This document shows, one piece after another, positions 1 to 9,278 of a DNA stretch of 61,619 nt. This DNA is from Candidatus Altimarinota bacterium (GTDB lineage Bacteria > Cyanobacteriota > Cyanobacteriia > Cyanobacteriales > Microcystaceae): positions 1 through 61,619 of the forward strand of contig JAAUUT010000017.1 in assembly GCA_012031035.1 (NCBI GenBank), given 5' to 3'. Each line of letters begins with the position of its first letter. Position 1 is the stretch's first letter. The translations under genes and the position numbers were made by a program. The notes beneath the pieces were generated by a model. It saw only the letters and a list, made by a program, of their open reading frames with translations, had not been told where the DNA came from and did no database searches.

Positions 1-670
1 TACTGCTGCGAACTTTGAGTTTATCAGATTGGCAACAAGTTATGAGGGGGCCATTTTTACGGCGTTGCGAGTCATTGTTGCTTTAATTTTATCGCTATTA
101 TGGACGGTTCCCGTAGGAGTCGCGATCGGGTGCAATCCTCATCTCGCTCAAATGTTACAGCCTCTCGTCCAGATTGCCGCTTCTGTGCCTGCAACCGCTT
201 TATTTCCGGTTTTGTTGCTATTTTTAGCTAGAGTGGGAGGCGGTTTGCAAATAGGTTCCATCGTTCTGATGATGTTAGGGACGATGTGGTACATTCTTTT
301 TAACGTTATTGCTGGGGCGCGATCGATACCTTCAGAATTATTTGAAGCGGCAAAAATTTATAAACTCTCGCTCGTTTTACGCTGGAAAACAGTCATTTTA
401 CCCGGTATTTTTCCCTACTTAATTACAGGAATTATTACGGCGATTGGAGGGGCTTGGAATGCTAGTATTGTTAGCGAATATGTTAATTTTCAGGGAAAAA
501 CGCTAACTGCACCAGGATTGGGAGAAACTATTTCTCAAGCTACTGCTAGCAGGAATTTTTCTTTATTATTAGCAGCAACTTTGGTAATGTCTTTTTTAGT
601 CGTTTTAACTAATCGTTTAGTTTGGCGTAGGTTATATAGATTGGCTCAAGAAAAATATCAATTGCAATGA
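1..670 (+). CDS. ABC transporter permease, 3' part (5' end outside window)
   Basis: Inner-membrane permease of the binding-protein-dependent (NitT/TauT-like) ABC importer class. The frame is open to the left edge (from base 2), and the first usable codon inside the window (TTG at 29) falls in the middle of the fold, so the true start lies upstream. At least five hydrophobic segments are visible. The EAA loop that contacts the ATPase is present as ELFEAAKIYKLS followed by ILPGIFPYLITG. The substrate cannot be read from this piece. No other transporter component follows, so the ATPase and binding protein should lie to the left. Confidence 0.8.
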   Translation, partial: TAANFEFIRLATSYEGAIFTALRVIVALILSLLWTVPVGVAIGCNPHLAQMLQPLVQIAASVPATALFPVLLLFLARVGGGLQIGSIVLMMLGTMWYILFNVIAGARSIPSELFEAAKIYKLSLVLRWKTVILPGIFPYLITGIITAIGGAWNASIVSEYVNFQGKTLTAPGLGETISQATASRNFSLLLAATLVMSFLVVLTNRLVWRRLYRLAQEKYQLQ

Positions 671-779
671 AGCGATCGCGTTTACAGTTATCAGTTATCA
701 GTGAAAATATAAATGATGAATTATTAAAATTAAGAGATCGGGAGTATAGACTTGATATACTGCGTAAATTTTGGCGAGT

Positions 780-1289
780 ATGTACGACGGAAACTATTAT
801 CAGTTAATGGCTGAATACAATTGCTGGATGAACCAGAATATATATTCAGTTTGCTCGAAAATTCCTGATGAGAAACGCAAACAAGATCTAGGTGCTTTTT
901 TTAAATCCATTCACGGAACTTTGAATCACTTGCTATATGGCGACAAAGCTTGGATGGGACGTTTTACCAATAATCCATTTTCAGTAGGCGCGATCGCACA
1001 AGAATTATATGCTGATTTTGATATTTTAAGAACAGAACGAGAAAAAATGGATCGGCAAATTTTAGAATGGTCTATGACTCTCGATCCCAAGTGGCTAAGT
1101 CAACCGTTTGAGTATACAAGTAATGTAGATGGTAAGTGCCGCGTATTACCCGCCTCAGTTTTAGTTACGCATATGTTTAACCATCAAACCCACCATCGAG
1201 GACAAGTTACAACATTGATTAAACAACTTGACTACGAACCAGGCATTACAGATATTCCCTGGCTACCCACTCTAAATGCAGTAATCTAA
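780..1289 (+). CDS. DinB family protein
   Basis: About 169 residues with the four-helix DinB/YfiT-like fold signature. The likely metal-binding histidines are in IHGTLNHLLYGD and in the C-terminal HMFNHQTHHRGQ block. The family comprises metal-dependent thiol transferases and damage-inducible proteins, and the substrate here is unknown. A TTG at 771 would add three residues; the ATG at 780 (MYDGNYY) is the more natural start. The gene overlaps the convergent glycosyltransferase by 4 bp at its stop codon. Length is typical of the family. Confidence 0.8.
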   Translation: MYDGNYYQLMAEYNCWMNQNIYSVCSKIPDEKRKQDLGAFFKSIHGTLNHLLYGDKAWMGRFTNNPFSVGAIAQELYADFDILRTEREKMDRQILEWSMTLDPKWLSQPFEYTSNVDGKCRVLPASVLVTHMFNHQTHHRGQVTTLIKQLDYEPGITDIPWLPTLNAVI

Positions 1290-2575
1290 GTTATAACAGA
1301 TAAGCGATCGCTCGTTTGAGAACCGGAGAATCCCGTAACTCGTTCGATAATATCCGCCGCTTGTCTCGCGCCGCCTGTTTGTTGAATAGATTGCTGGATT
1401 TTACGTGCATTAATTTTATAGGAATTTTCTGCTAATACTTGCGCGATCGCATCTCTCAAAAGATCGACATTCAATTTCCACAATGAAAGCACTTTTCCCA
1501 CTCCAGTAGAGCAAATTCTCGCACCGTTTCCAGGTTGCTCGAAGGTAATCGGAATTGCTATTAACGGCACGCCATAGCTCAAGGAATCTAAAATAGTATT
1601 CATCCCTGCATGGGTAATCGTCAAACTAGCGTGCGCTAATATATCGGGTTGCGGCGCATATTCAACGACTAACGGAGATCCTCGAAGCGATCGCGCTGTA
1701 TCTGCACTCATACCGCCACCATGCGCGATAACTAATTGTACGTCCAATCCTTCACAAGCGGCAGCGATGCAACGAAATACATCTTCCTTAGTATTCTGTA
1801 CGCTTCCGAGAGAAGCATATACCATCGGTTGTCCGGTTAACTTTTCGTAAGGGAAATCTACCGAATTTGGCGCAGCATTGCGCAACGGCCCGACATAATG
1901 CAGGTGCGATGGCAGATTATTGATAGGAAATTCAAACGCGGGAGGCTGTTGGCTAATATGAGCCAAGCGCGTATTGGTAGCATAGATATGGTTATAGTTT
2001 GGTAACTTCCACGCTTGGCGATAGCGGTTAATCGCGCCTAAAATAGGCTCACAACTGCGATCTAAAAAGTAGTATGCCACTTGGTTGCGTATCTTTGCCC
2101 ACGACGCATTTTGGTAACTCCAGGAAGTAAAAAAAGGCGGGACATCGATTCTACGATGAATTGCTTGACCGCAGGAAACGCAGACAAAGGGGAGATTAAG
2201 ATGTTCTGCTACCGTTTCGCCAACAATTTCGAGTTGATCGACAATTAAAGCTTCAATTCCTGTCTGTGCGATCGCGTTTGGTACGTCTTGACAAACAATT
2301 TCTACCATTTGCACGCAGAAATCAATCGAATATTTTAATGCTTCTATAGCGCTTAGCTTGCCCAATTGTGCGAAGGTTTGTGCCATCGAACCGGGTTGAT
2401 AAATCGCTTCGCCGATAGGATAGAAATTAACGCCTTGCGATCGCACCTTTGATTCTAAGTCCGAAATTTGCAAAAAGGTAACGTTATGACCGCGCGATCG
2501 TAATTCTCTTCCTAGCGCAGCTTGAGGGTTGATATGTCCTGCGTAGGGTGGACAAATAATACCAAAATGAGCCAT
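1286..2575 (-). CDS. UGT/MGT-type glycosyltransferase, probable carotenoid glycosyltransferase
   Basis: 429-residue GT-B fold glycosyltransferase of the GT1 family (macrolide/sterol/zeaxanthin glucosyltransferase group). The N-terminus FGIICPPYAGHINPQ is the typical acceptor-side loop. A C-terminal donor-binding block runs SLGSV, then ITHAGMNTILDSLSYGVP and IPITFEQPGNGARI, close in style to CrtX. It lies 87 bp downstream of crtW on the same strand, so a role in glycosylating a ketocarotenoid is a reasonable inference but is not proven by sequence. A role in another hydrophobic-acceptor glycosylation is possible. Confidence 0.75.
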   Translation of the reverse strand: MAHFGIICPPYAGHINPQAALGRELRSRGHNVTFLQISDLESKVRSQGVNFYPIGEAIYQPGSMAQTFAQLGKLSAIEALKYSIDFCVQMVEIVCQDVPNAIAQTGIEALIVDQLEIVGETVAEHLNLPFVCVSCGQAIHRRIDVPPFFTSWSYQNASWAKIRNQVAYYFLDRSCEPILGAINRYRQAWKLPNYNHIYATNTRLAHISQQPPAFEFPINNLPSHLHYVGPLRNAAPNSVDFPYEKLTGQPMVYASLGSVQNTKEDVFRCIAAACEGLDVQLVIAHGGGMSADTARSLRGSPLVVEYAPQPDILAHASLTITHAGMNTILDSLSYGVPLIAIPITFEQPGNGARICSTGVGKVLSLWKLNVDLLRDAIAQVLAENSYKINARKIQQSIQQTGGARQAADIIERVTGFSGSQTSDRLSVIT

Positions 2576-2662
2576 TTAAATTATGAATGATGAATTATGA
2601 AAATTAGGAATTCAGGAGTTCAACCGAGATCCAAAATTAAGATTTCCTTCTGCCCTCTGCCT

Positions 2663-3460
2663 TCAAAAAGACTTTCGACTTTGATAAACACTTGGAAGCT
2701 TCCACCAGGGGACGTTGGGATATTCGTGGTGTTCTTCGTGATAGCCAAAATGATAGCAAGTGACGAACGACCAAAAAGTAGGTAAAGAAATTGTTTGGGC
2801 ACAATGAGGACGAACGTAACCATCTTTGGGTTCTCGATGAGGTAAAAATGTCCCAAAATAAAACAGTTGAATAGAACTAAGAAAGGGAGGAATTATCCAA
2901 AATAGAAAAAGATTTGTCATTGAAATGTGCAAAACATAAATAGCAAGAATAAATGCTACAGTTCTGCCATTAAATTGTCCCCAACTCCAGTATTTTTTCA
3001 TGAAATGCAAATACCAGCTAATCCCGTTGTTTTTAGTACCATCGTGATAATCGGGGTCGAGTTCGCTGGCAGGATGATGGTGGTGAAACCAATGTTTTTT
3101 CAGAAGTTCTTTATAAGATAAGAAACCATAAAGCCATACAGCTAACGTACCTATCCCATGATTAATTTTCTTGTTTTGACGAAAAACAGTTCCGTGCATG
3201 GCATCGTGAGCCGTTATAAATAATCCTGTATAAAGAAACGTTTGCCAAATAACTGCTAGTGGGATAAATCCTATTGGAACTTTAGCAAGATTCAAACCAA
3301 GAAATGTAAATAGGCTTCCTGTCCAAAGAATAATAAGAATCGATGCGATTACTAGACCATAACTTGTCTTATTTTCAATGATAGTTGACTCGCTTTCAAC
3401 AGCTAACACAAGCAAGCGATCGCCCAAGGGGCATCGGTCAATCCGATCGCGGGTTTCCAA
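2663..3460 (-). CDS. crtW: Beta-carotene ketolase CrtW (fatty-acid-desaturase fold)
   Basis: Membrane di-iron oxygenase that introduces 4-keto groups on beta-ionone rings (echinenone/canthaxanthin). All histidine clusters are present: HDAMHG, HWFHHHHP and FGYHEEHHEYP. The conserved FGTFLPHREP and PHCAQTISLP stretches are also there. Length 265 is standard. No ATG precedes the first His box; a TTG at 3458-3460 is preceded by AAGGAG (complement of 3468-3473) at a good spacing, which decides the start. It is probably transcribed with the downstream glycosyltransferase. A second, unrelated ketolase (CrtO) lies 1.8 kb away. Confidence 0.93.
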   Translation of the reverse strand: METRDRIDRCPLGDRLLVLAVESESTIIENKTSYGLVIASILIILWTGSLFTFLGLNLAKVPIGFIPLAVIWQTFLYTGLFITAHDAMHGTVFRQNKKINHGIGTLAVWLYGFLSYKELLKKHWFHHHHPASELDPDYHDGTKNNGISWYLHFMKKYWSWGQFNGRTVAFILAIYVLHISMTNLFLFWIIPPFLSSIQLFYFGTFLPHREPKDGYVRPHCAQTISLPTFWSFVTCYHFGYHEEHHEYPNVPWWKLPSVYQSRKSF

Positions 3461-3823
3461 ACCAATTCTCCTTGTTTAACAAACTTTAATCAAAGCAGAA
3501 ATTACGGCAGCTTTTTTTAAATTTAAGCTGTTATATTTCAAAACATGAAACCGATCTACTAATCTTTTTGAAAATAAAAATTGTTCGATCGCTCGCTTTG
3601 TTTATGTTTCTTATCTTATCGATTTAACCATGATTTTCTTTCTATCTGTAGGGCTAGTTATCAATCGTCCTAAATATTTATTTATGCGCGAATTATTAGA
3701 CTGATTGTTTATTAATAATGCCAAGACAGTTAAAAGCTTTTTCATCTTTAATTAGATGATTTTATCCAATTATCTAAGCTCAAACTTTTGTATCTTTAAT
3801 TACAGCTTAAATTAAAATAGTAT
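3461..3823. other. Intergenic region upstream of crtW
   Basis: 363 bp, AT-rich, between the start of crtW and the stop of the hydrolase, both on the minus strand. It must hold the crtW promoter. An imperfect CAGCTT/AAGCTG inverted repeat lies at about 3509-3532. I see no gene, RNA or convincing operator. Confidence 0.4.
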
Positions 3824-4675
3824 CTATGAGGAAATGTGAAACTGGTAAGTGTCACCGGGATCGAGATATTTAACCTTATGTTCTAGTCCTGCTTGCGCGA
3901 TCGCATCCATAAATTCTTCAAGTGACGATTTAAACACTGTATAATCGTTATAATGGATGGGAATCGCCGTGCGTGGATTGATAATTTGTATTGCTTTAAT
4001 GCCTTGTTTGGCATCCATCGTCAGCAGAATACCAAAAGCTTTAGTTCCTCCTAAATGCAGCAAAGCTAAATCGATATTCGGGTATCGTTGGGGAATTTCC
4101 TTGAGTTGTTCGTGAACGAGCGTATCCCCAGAAATATAAATGCGAAATTTTGTTTCTCGATTGGGAGTTTGAAACTCAAGCATACTGCCCATTACAGGCG
4201 GAAGTAAAGCGCCTAAAATACTAGGCCCGTGGATTCCAGGCATAGCAGTAATATTGAGGCGCGCGTCCCCTTTGGTAAGTGAGATCGTTTCCCATGTATT
4301 TAGGGCGTGTAGCGCATTAAAGCCTTTCTTTTTCAATTTGGCAGTCGCGTGAGACGTAGTTACTATCGGTAAGTTGCGATCGAGTTTTTCTTCAGCCACG
4401 CGATCGAAGTGGTCTTCGTGCATATGCGATAGTAAAAGAAAATCCAACGGAGGTAACTGCTCGATTTCCAAAGCTGGATTGGTTAAGCGAGTTGAACGTA
4501 AACCATAACCAAGATGTACGTGGTCTCCCTTATGAAGAAAGTTAGGGTCGGTTAAAATAGTGAACCCCGCATAGCGCAGCAATACAGTTGCCGTACCGAC
4601 GAAAAAAATTGAGCCGTTTTCAAAGTCTGCCTTGAAATCGTGTGCGGGTAAAACAAGGTTATTTGTGGACTGCAT
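3824..4675 (-). CDS. UlaG-like metallo-beta-lactamase-fold hydrolase
   Basis: About 283 residues. The metal-binding motif HMHEDHFD is intact, with further ligand candidates in TSHATAKL, PGIHGPS, ISGDTLVH and the C-terminal IPIHYNDY. The pattern fits the UlaG/RomA (NAPE-PLD-like, L-ascorbate lactonase-like) branch. The substrate is unknown. The first in-frame codon is TTG at 4684; the ATG at 4675 (MQSTNN) is preferred. No signal peptide is seen, so it is probably cytoplasmic. It is transcribed divergently from crtO, with a 553-bp gap. Its location in a carotenoid block is suggestive only. Confidence 0.8.
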   Translation of the reverse strand: MQSTNNLVLPAHDFKADFENGSIFFVGTATVLLRYAGFTILTDPNFLHKGDHVHLGYGLRSTRLTNPALEIEQLPPLDFLLLSHMHEDHFDRVAEEKLDRNLPIVTTSHATAKLKKKGFNALHALNTWETISLTKGDARLNITAMPGIHGPSILGALLPPVMGSMLEFQTPNRETKFRIYISGDTLVHEQLKEIPQRYPNIDLALLHLGGTKAFGILLTMDAKQGIKAIQIINPRTAIPIHYNDYTVFKSSLEEFMDAIAQAGLEHKVKYLDPGDTYQFHISS

Positions 4676-5228
4676 AAGAATCAAAAAACTAGATAAAAAC
4701 GATAGAAGCTAGCAGAATCAAACTAAAAACAACTTTCTTTTTCTTAGCAAGAAGCCACTACCATTTTTGTTAGTGCCCTCATCCTATCGATTGAATAAGT
4801 TTTTGATTTCTATCTGTAGTTGTACTTAATATTGGCAAGCGATCGCTCAGTTTCCTTAAAAAGACAAGGTATCTTTCTAAAGATAGATGCAAAAGTCAAT
4901 TATTTAATATAGCTATAATTTTTTTTAGATTTTTTCTAGAAAAACAATTAAAAAATTCCTTCAAAAGGCTGACGAATCTCGAACTGAGCTATGCGAAATT
5001 AATAGTAGTCGCGCTTTACGTCAAATCTTGGCTAATTTGAGAAAAAAGCTAATAATATCAAATGTATTGAGTCTAAACTCGCTGTTATAAGACGAGTCAA
5101 AATTGTTCTCGTCTAAAGTAAAGACTCTACCTAAAAATATAAAAATTATTTTCTTAATTCTCAAAACTAAGATCTGACAAAGTTGAAGATCGATTGATGA
5201 TTTGACGCAATTTGCAATAATAACTTTC
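4676..5228. other. Long divergent intergenic region (hydrolase / crtO)
   Basis: 553 bp between the divergent hydrolase and crtO starts, strongly AT-rich around 4900-4960. It should hold both promoters. No credible coding sequence; the small minus-strand open frame at 5021-5230 has no recognisable protein features. Confidence 0.4.
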
Positions 5229-6913
5229 ATGGAAAGCTACGACGTAATTATTATCGGTGCCGGACACAATGGACTAACCTGTGCTGCATACCTTTTAGGA
5301 GCAGGATACAGCGTTTTATTATTAGAAAAGCGATCGATTCCAGGCGGTGCGGCAACAACCGAAGAAATTATGCCTCAAGAGGCTCCTGGCTTTCGGTTTA
5401 ACCTCTGCGCGATCGACCACGAATTCATACATCTAGGCCCTGTTGTTGAAGAACTACAGCTACACAGATACGGACTGGAATATCTTTTTTGCGATCCAGT
5501 AGTATTTTGCCCGCACCCCGATGGCAAATACTTTTTAGGTCGTCGTTCGGTTCCTCAAACCTGTGCCGAGATTGCTCGTTACAGTACCAGAGATGCTCGT
5601 AAATACCAGGAATTTATCGATTTTTGGCAAAATTTATTAATTTTACGATTCCCGTCTTCAATGCGCCGCCTCAGTCGGTTACTGATATTCTAACTAACTA
5701 CGATTTCAACAAAATCAAAGACTTGTTTTCAGTCTTGGGCGGCCCCAATAAAGCGCTAGACTTTGCTCGTACCATGCTAACGAGTGCAGAAGACTTGCTC
5801 AACGAGTGGTTTGAGACAGAGATAGTCAAAGCGCCGCTAGCGAGATTAGCATCAGAATTAGGCGCGCCGCCATCTCAAAAAAACCTAGCACTTGGGGCGA
5901 TGATGATGGCAATGCGCCACAATCCAGGTATGGCAAGACCTAGAGGCGGTACGGGAGCGCTAACGCAAGCATTAGTCAATGTCGTGCGCGATCGCGGTGG
6001 AGTCATTCTCACCGACCAACAGGTCAAGCAAGTTTTAGTCGATGATGGAGTTGCTGTTGGCGTAAGAGTTGCAGGTGGCAAAGAATACCGCGCTAACAAC
6101 GGAGTCATTTCCAATATCGATGCCAAGCGTCTTTTCTTGCAAATGATGGATGAATCCGATGTCGATGCAGCAGATCCCGATCTCAGAGAACGATTGGACA
6201 AACGCATCGTCAACAACAACGAAACCATTCTCAAGATCGATTGTGCCCTTTCAGAACCCTTGCGCTTCGAGAAATACAACCATCGCGACGAATATTTAAT
6301 CGGTTCGGTTTTAATTGCTGACTCGGTGCAACAGGTCGAAATCTCCCACCACGACCCCAGCATCGGCAAAATTCCCGACTCAGATCCTTCAATGTACGTC
6401 GTTATGCCAACCATGCTCGATCCATCAATGGCCCCTGATGGCAAACATACGCTTTGGATAGAGTTTTTTGCACCTTACCGCATTGCAGGTTTAGAGGGAA
6501 CGGGTCAAAATGGAACGGGTTGGACAGATGAGATAAAGAATAAAGTAGCCGATCGCGTTCTTGATAAATTAGCCGAATATGCACCCAATCTCAAACAAGC
6601 TTTAATTGCCCGTCAAGTAGAAAGTCCCGCCGAACTAGGCGAACGTTTGGGAGCCTACAATGGTAATTACTATCATGTCGATATGACGTTAGAACAGATG
6701 GTTTTCTTCCGTCCTTTACCAGAAATCGCCAATTATCAAACCCCCATAGACGGACTCTATCTAACGGGAGCAGGAACCCATCCAGGCGGGTCTGTTTCTG
6801 GAATGCCCGGTCGCAACTGCGCTCACGTTTTTATTAATTCCCAAAAGCCAATGTTTAAAGCTTTAACACAAACTTGGAAATCGTTGCAAAATAAAACTAA
6901 GGAAATATTTTAG
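5229..6913 (+). pseudogene. crtO: CrtO-type beta-carotene ketolase, split by a one-base frameshift
   Basis: FAD-dependent, phytoene-desaturase-like ketolase (CrtO group, which makes echinenone). The N-terminal dinucleotide motif is VIIIGAGHNGLTCAA; FNLCAIDHEF, GTGALTQALV, IEFFAPYRIAGLEG and the C-terminal TGAGTHPGGSVSGMPGRNC block all match the family. The first part runs from ATG 5229 to about 5640 and the second continues in another frame to 6913. Reading FWQNLL then NFTIPVFNAPPQ requires one extra A near 5639-5640 (TTAATTTT should be TTAAATTTT). With that base the protein is about 561 residues, full length. It is either a recent null allele or a sequencing error; the rest of the gene shows no decay. 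Confidence 0.85.
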
Positions 6914-6915
6914 TT

Positions 6916-7051
6916 AGGTGATTGGCGATTGGGATATCAGCGATCGGAGATATCGGAATATCAGGATATCAAGAAAAAGCGGAAATTAAATCATTAATAC
7001 AAATTCCCAATCACCAATCACCAATCACCATTCACCAAATCACCATTCACC
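6916..7051. repeat. Intergenic repeat: inverted GATTGG/CCAATC ends, ATATC core, heptad tandem repeats
   Basis: The left part carries GTGATTGGCGATTGGG and ATATC-rich words. The right part (7007-7051) is a tandem array of CCAATCA / CCATTCA heptads. The ends are complementary, so the transcript could fold. The design resembles that of 12115-12232. It sits between crtO and the kinase gene and stops 4 bp before the kinase ATG, so it contributes the kinase leader. Confidence 0.6.
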
Positions 7052-7055
7052 AAAA

Positions 7056-8012
7056 ATGATTACTTCCGCTTGTTTAATTTTTAATCCCGTTGCAGGTCAA
7101 AGAAACCCAGACCAAGATATCGAACAGATTAAATTTCTCTTAGAAAGCGCGATCGCCCTCGATATCATATATACCACCCCAGAAGTAGATGCCGCGCAAC
7201 TAGCCAGAGAGGCGATCGCGAGAGGCGTGGAAGCCATTATTGTTTCCGGCGGCGATGGCACGGTTTCGGCGGTTGCTGAAGCGATGATAGGGAGCAACAT
7301 TCCCCTGGGTATTATCGCCAGGGGAACTGCTAATGCTTTTGCCAATGCGTTAGGCATTCCGACACAAATCGAACCAGCTTGTCAGACAATTTTGGGGGGT
7401 TGGACGGAGGTTGTCGATGCGGCTACTTGTAACGATAAACCGATGGTCTTGCTAGCAGGTATTGGTTTCGAGGCAGAAACCGTGGAAAATGCCGATCGCG
7501 AGGCTAAAAATCGTTTGGGAATGCTAGCTTATATTCTGGCAGGTGTTAATCAACTACGCAATCTCGAACAATTTGATGTAGAAATTGAAACCGAAGATCG
7601 CATTATTAAAACTTCTGCTGTTGCTGTTACGGTCGCCAATACTGCACCTCCTACATCAATCTTGGCGCAAGGACCAGCAGGTTTAATTTACAATGATGGT
7701 TTATTAGATTTGACAATTGTTGCTTCCGCTAATTTAATGTCTGCGATCGCAGCTTCCTACGACCTTCTCAATACTGCGCGCGCGGGAGAAGCTACCCAAC
7801 GCGACGATATTGGATATATGCGCGCCCGCAAGGTTAAAATTACAACCGATCCGCCTCAAAAAGTCGCTCTTGATGGTGAAATCATTGGAACAACACCAAT
7901 TGCAGTCGAATGTATTCCTGGCGCTTTGACTATTTTTATCCCGAATGGCGAGGAAGAACAACCGGCTGAAAAGTTAGAAGGACTGCCTAATTTAGAAATT
8001 GAGTCCAAATAA
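7056..8012 (+). CDS. YegS/BmrU-family lipid (diacylglycerol) kinase
   Basis: 318-residue ATP-dependent kinase of the DAGK catalytic superfamily. The nucleotide-binding signature VSGGDGTVSAVAEAM is followed by PLGIIARGTANAFANAL, and a C-terminal domain includes QKVALDGEII, the conserved element near the active site. Start ATG 7056 (MITSACLIFNP) matches the family N-terminus. Substrates in the family include diacylglycerol and phosphatidylglycerol, and long-chain bases; which is used here cannot be told. It follows crtO on the same strand after the repeat region. Confidence 0.88.
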   Translation: MITSACLIFNPVAGQRNPDQDIEQIKFLLESAIALDIIYTTPEVDAAQLAREAIARGVEAIIVSGGDGTVSAVAEAMIGSNIPLGIIARGTANAFANALGIPTQIEPACQTILGGWTEVVDAATCNDKPMVLLAGIGFEAETVENADREAKNRLGMLAYILAGVNQLRNLEQFDVEIETEDRIIKTSAVAVTVANTAPPTSILAQGPAGLIYNDGLLDLTIVASANLMSAIAASYDLLNTARAGEATQRDDIGYMRARKVKITTDPPQKVALDGEIIGTTPIAVECIPGALTIFIPNGEEEQPAEKLEGLPNLEIESK

Positions 8013-8021
8013 ATCAACAAA

Positions 8022-8467
8022 TCAACGTTTTTTAGCTGCGACCGGCTCTAATTTGAGCAATTCTTCGAGTTTTGCCAAAAGTTTAATTTCAACTGCCAGA
8101 ATTTCTGAATGGGAATTCAGTTCAAAAGTCCAACCAACATTTACACCAAATAACGGGGTTTCTACTTTTCCTGTCACCTGATATTTGACATTTTCTGAGG
8201 TGTCTACTTGCTCGATCTTGTCATTGGGAAAAAATTTCATTCCCTTAGCTTCGTTTTGCAAGTAAGTAGCGATCGCATCTTTTCCGATTATCGCTTCCTC
8301 AAGGGAGGATAAAGAACGCCATCTTTAGCAAAAAGTGACGCTGTTGCTTCAAAATTTTGAGCGTTTAATGAAGTAAAATAAAGTGAAATTGTTGCCTTGT
8401 AAATCTCTTTTATTTCGCGATCGCTAAAATAAAAACTAAGGTTTTTTGATTCAAAATTGTTTGACAT
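8022..8467 (-). pseudogene. CTDH: homologue of the OCP C-terminal (NTF2-like) domain, one-base frameshift
   Basis: NTF2-fold carotenoid-binding/delivery protein related to the C-terminal domain of orange carotenoid protein. From ATG 8465-8467 the frame reads YKATISLYFTSLNAQNF, ATASLFAKDGVLYPP, then stops early. One frame over it continues EEAIIGKDAIATYLQNEAKG, then FFPND, and KVETPLFGVNVGWTFELN to the true stop at 8022. A missing A opposite TTT near 8301-8302 (CAAGGG should be CAAAGGG) explains it; the repaired product is about 148 residues. It is divergent from the HCP gene, the usual partner, to which CTDH proteins can pass carotenoid. Confidence 0.8.
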
Positions 8468-8685
8468 AATATAAAAATTGATTTTAATATTATAATTTTA
8501 TAGTTTGAATACACCAGCCTTTACATCATTCTTAAGGGATATTTAAGACCTAAAAATAAATTGCGATCGAAATAGGTAAAATTTTTAATTTCTAACTTGA
8601 GTTGAGTTTTAGACTTCTTTCCTTAGCCAGGTGGTTTCTTTTTTCATTCTTGTTAAGTTGCAAAAAGTGAATTGAGGAAAGATTT
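8468..8685. promoter_or_regulatory. Divergent promoter region between CTDH and HCP
   Basis: 218 bp separating two divergently transcribed carotenoid-protein genes, AT-rich near the CTDH start. Shared control is likely from the arrangement, but I see no defined operator. Confidence 0.35.
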
Positions 8686-9186
8686 GTGTCCAACATTACA
8701 TCTGGTTTATTTACCGCACAAGTAGAAGCTTTTCAAAATTTAGAAGTTGACGAGCAATTAGCCCTTTTTTGGGTAATTTACACAGAAATGGGTGATTCTA
8801 TCACTCCTGCGGCTCCTGGCGCTAGCACAGTTTCATCGGAAATTGCGCAAGCATTATTCGAGCGCGTAAAATCTATGTCTCACGACGAACAATTACAAAT
8901 TATGCGCGACTTGATAGGTCGTCAAAATTCTCTCATCTGTCGCGAGTATGGTGCGCTGAGTGATACTACTAAACTATTATTTTGGTATCTTCTTGCTCAA
9001 GGAATGGATGAAGCTGTTATCGTACCTTTCCCCGAAGATTATCAAATTTCTTCCGAATCAGAAGATTTATTAGAACAAATCAAAAATTTAGAATTCTCTC
9101 AACAGATTACGCTCTTTCGAGATATTGTTGCTCCGATGGGTGTCGATCCTAACGAGGCTCCCCACGACGAAGCAACGGGTTTGTAG
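8686..9186 (+). CDS. Helical carotenoid protein (HCP), OCP N-terminal-domain homologue
   Basis: 166-residue all-helical protein homologous to the N-terminal domain of orange carotenoid protein; it binds a ketocarotenoid and quenches singlet oxygen or phycobilisome excitation, depending on the clade. Carotenoid-contact positions are kept: W29 and Y32 in LFWVIYTEMG, APGA, and W100-Y101 in KLLFWYLLAQGMDE, with ICREYG between. Start is GTG 8686, preceded by GAGGAAAG. No C-terminal NTF2 domain is fused; that role belongs to the divergent CTDH. The adjacent ketolases could supply the echinenone/canthaxanthin ligand. Confidence 0.9.
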   Translation: MSNITSGLFTAQVEAFQNLEVDEQLALFWVIYTEMGDSITPAAPGASTVSSEIAQALFERVKSMSHDEQLQIMRDLIGRQNSLICREYGALSDTTKLLFWYLLAQGMDEAVIVPFPEDYQISSESEDLLEQIKNLEFSQQITLFRDIVAPMGVDPNEAPHDEATGL

Positions 9187-9278
9187 AGAACTAAATTGTA
9201 AAAATCGCTGAAATATAGAGGGCATGGCACAGCTATGCCCTTCCTGCGCTAATAATTGTAGAATGAAAATCTATTTCT

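Noticed and set aside
2597..2785. Small plus-strand open frame overlapping the end of crtW
   Set aside because: Mostly antisense to crtW; no conserved features.
5021..5230. Small minus-strand open frame upstream of crtO
   Set aside because: Lies in an AT-rich promoter region and has biased, featureless composition.
5875..6444. Long minus-strand open frame inside crtO
   Set aside because: Antisense shadow of the conserved ketolase with no recognisable domain.
7007..7051. Tandem CCAATCA/CCATTCA heptads as a CRISPR array
   Set aside because: Units are only 7 bp with no spacers and no cas genes are nearby; this is simple-sequence repeat DNA common in cyanobacteria.
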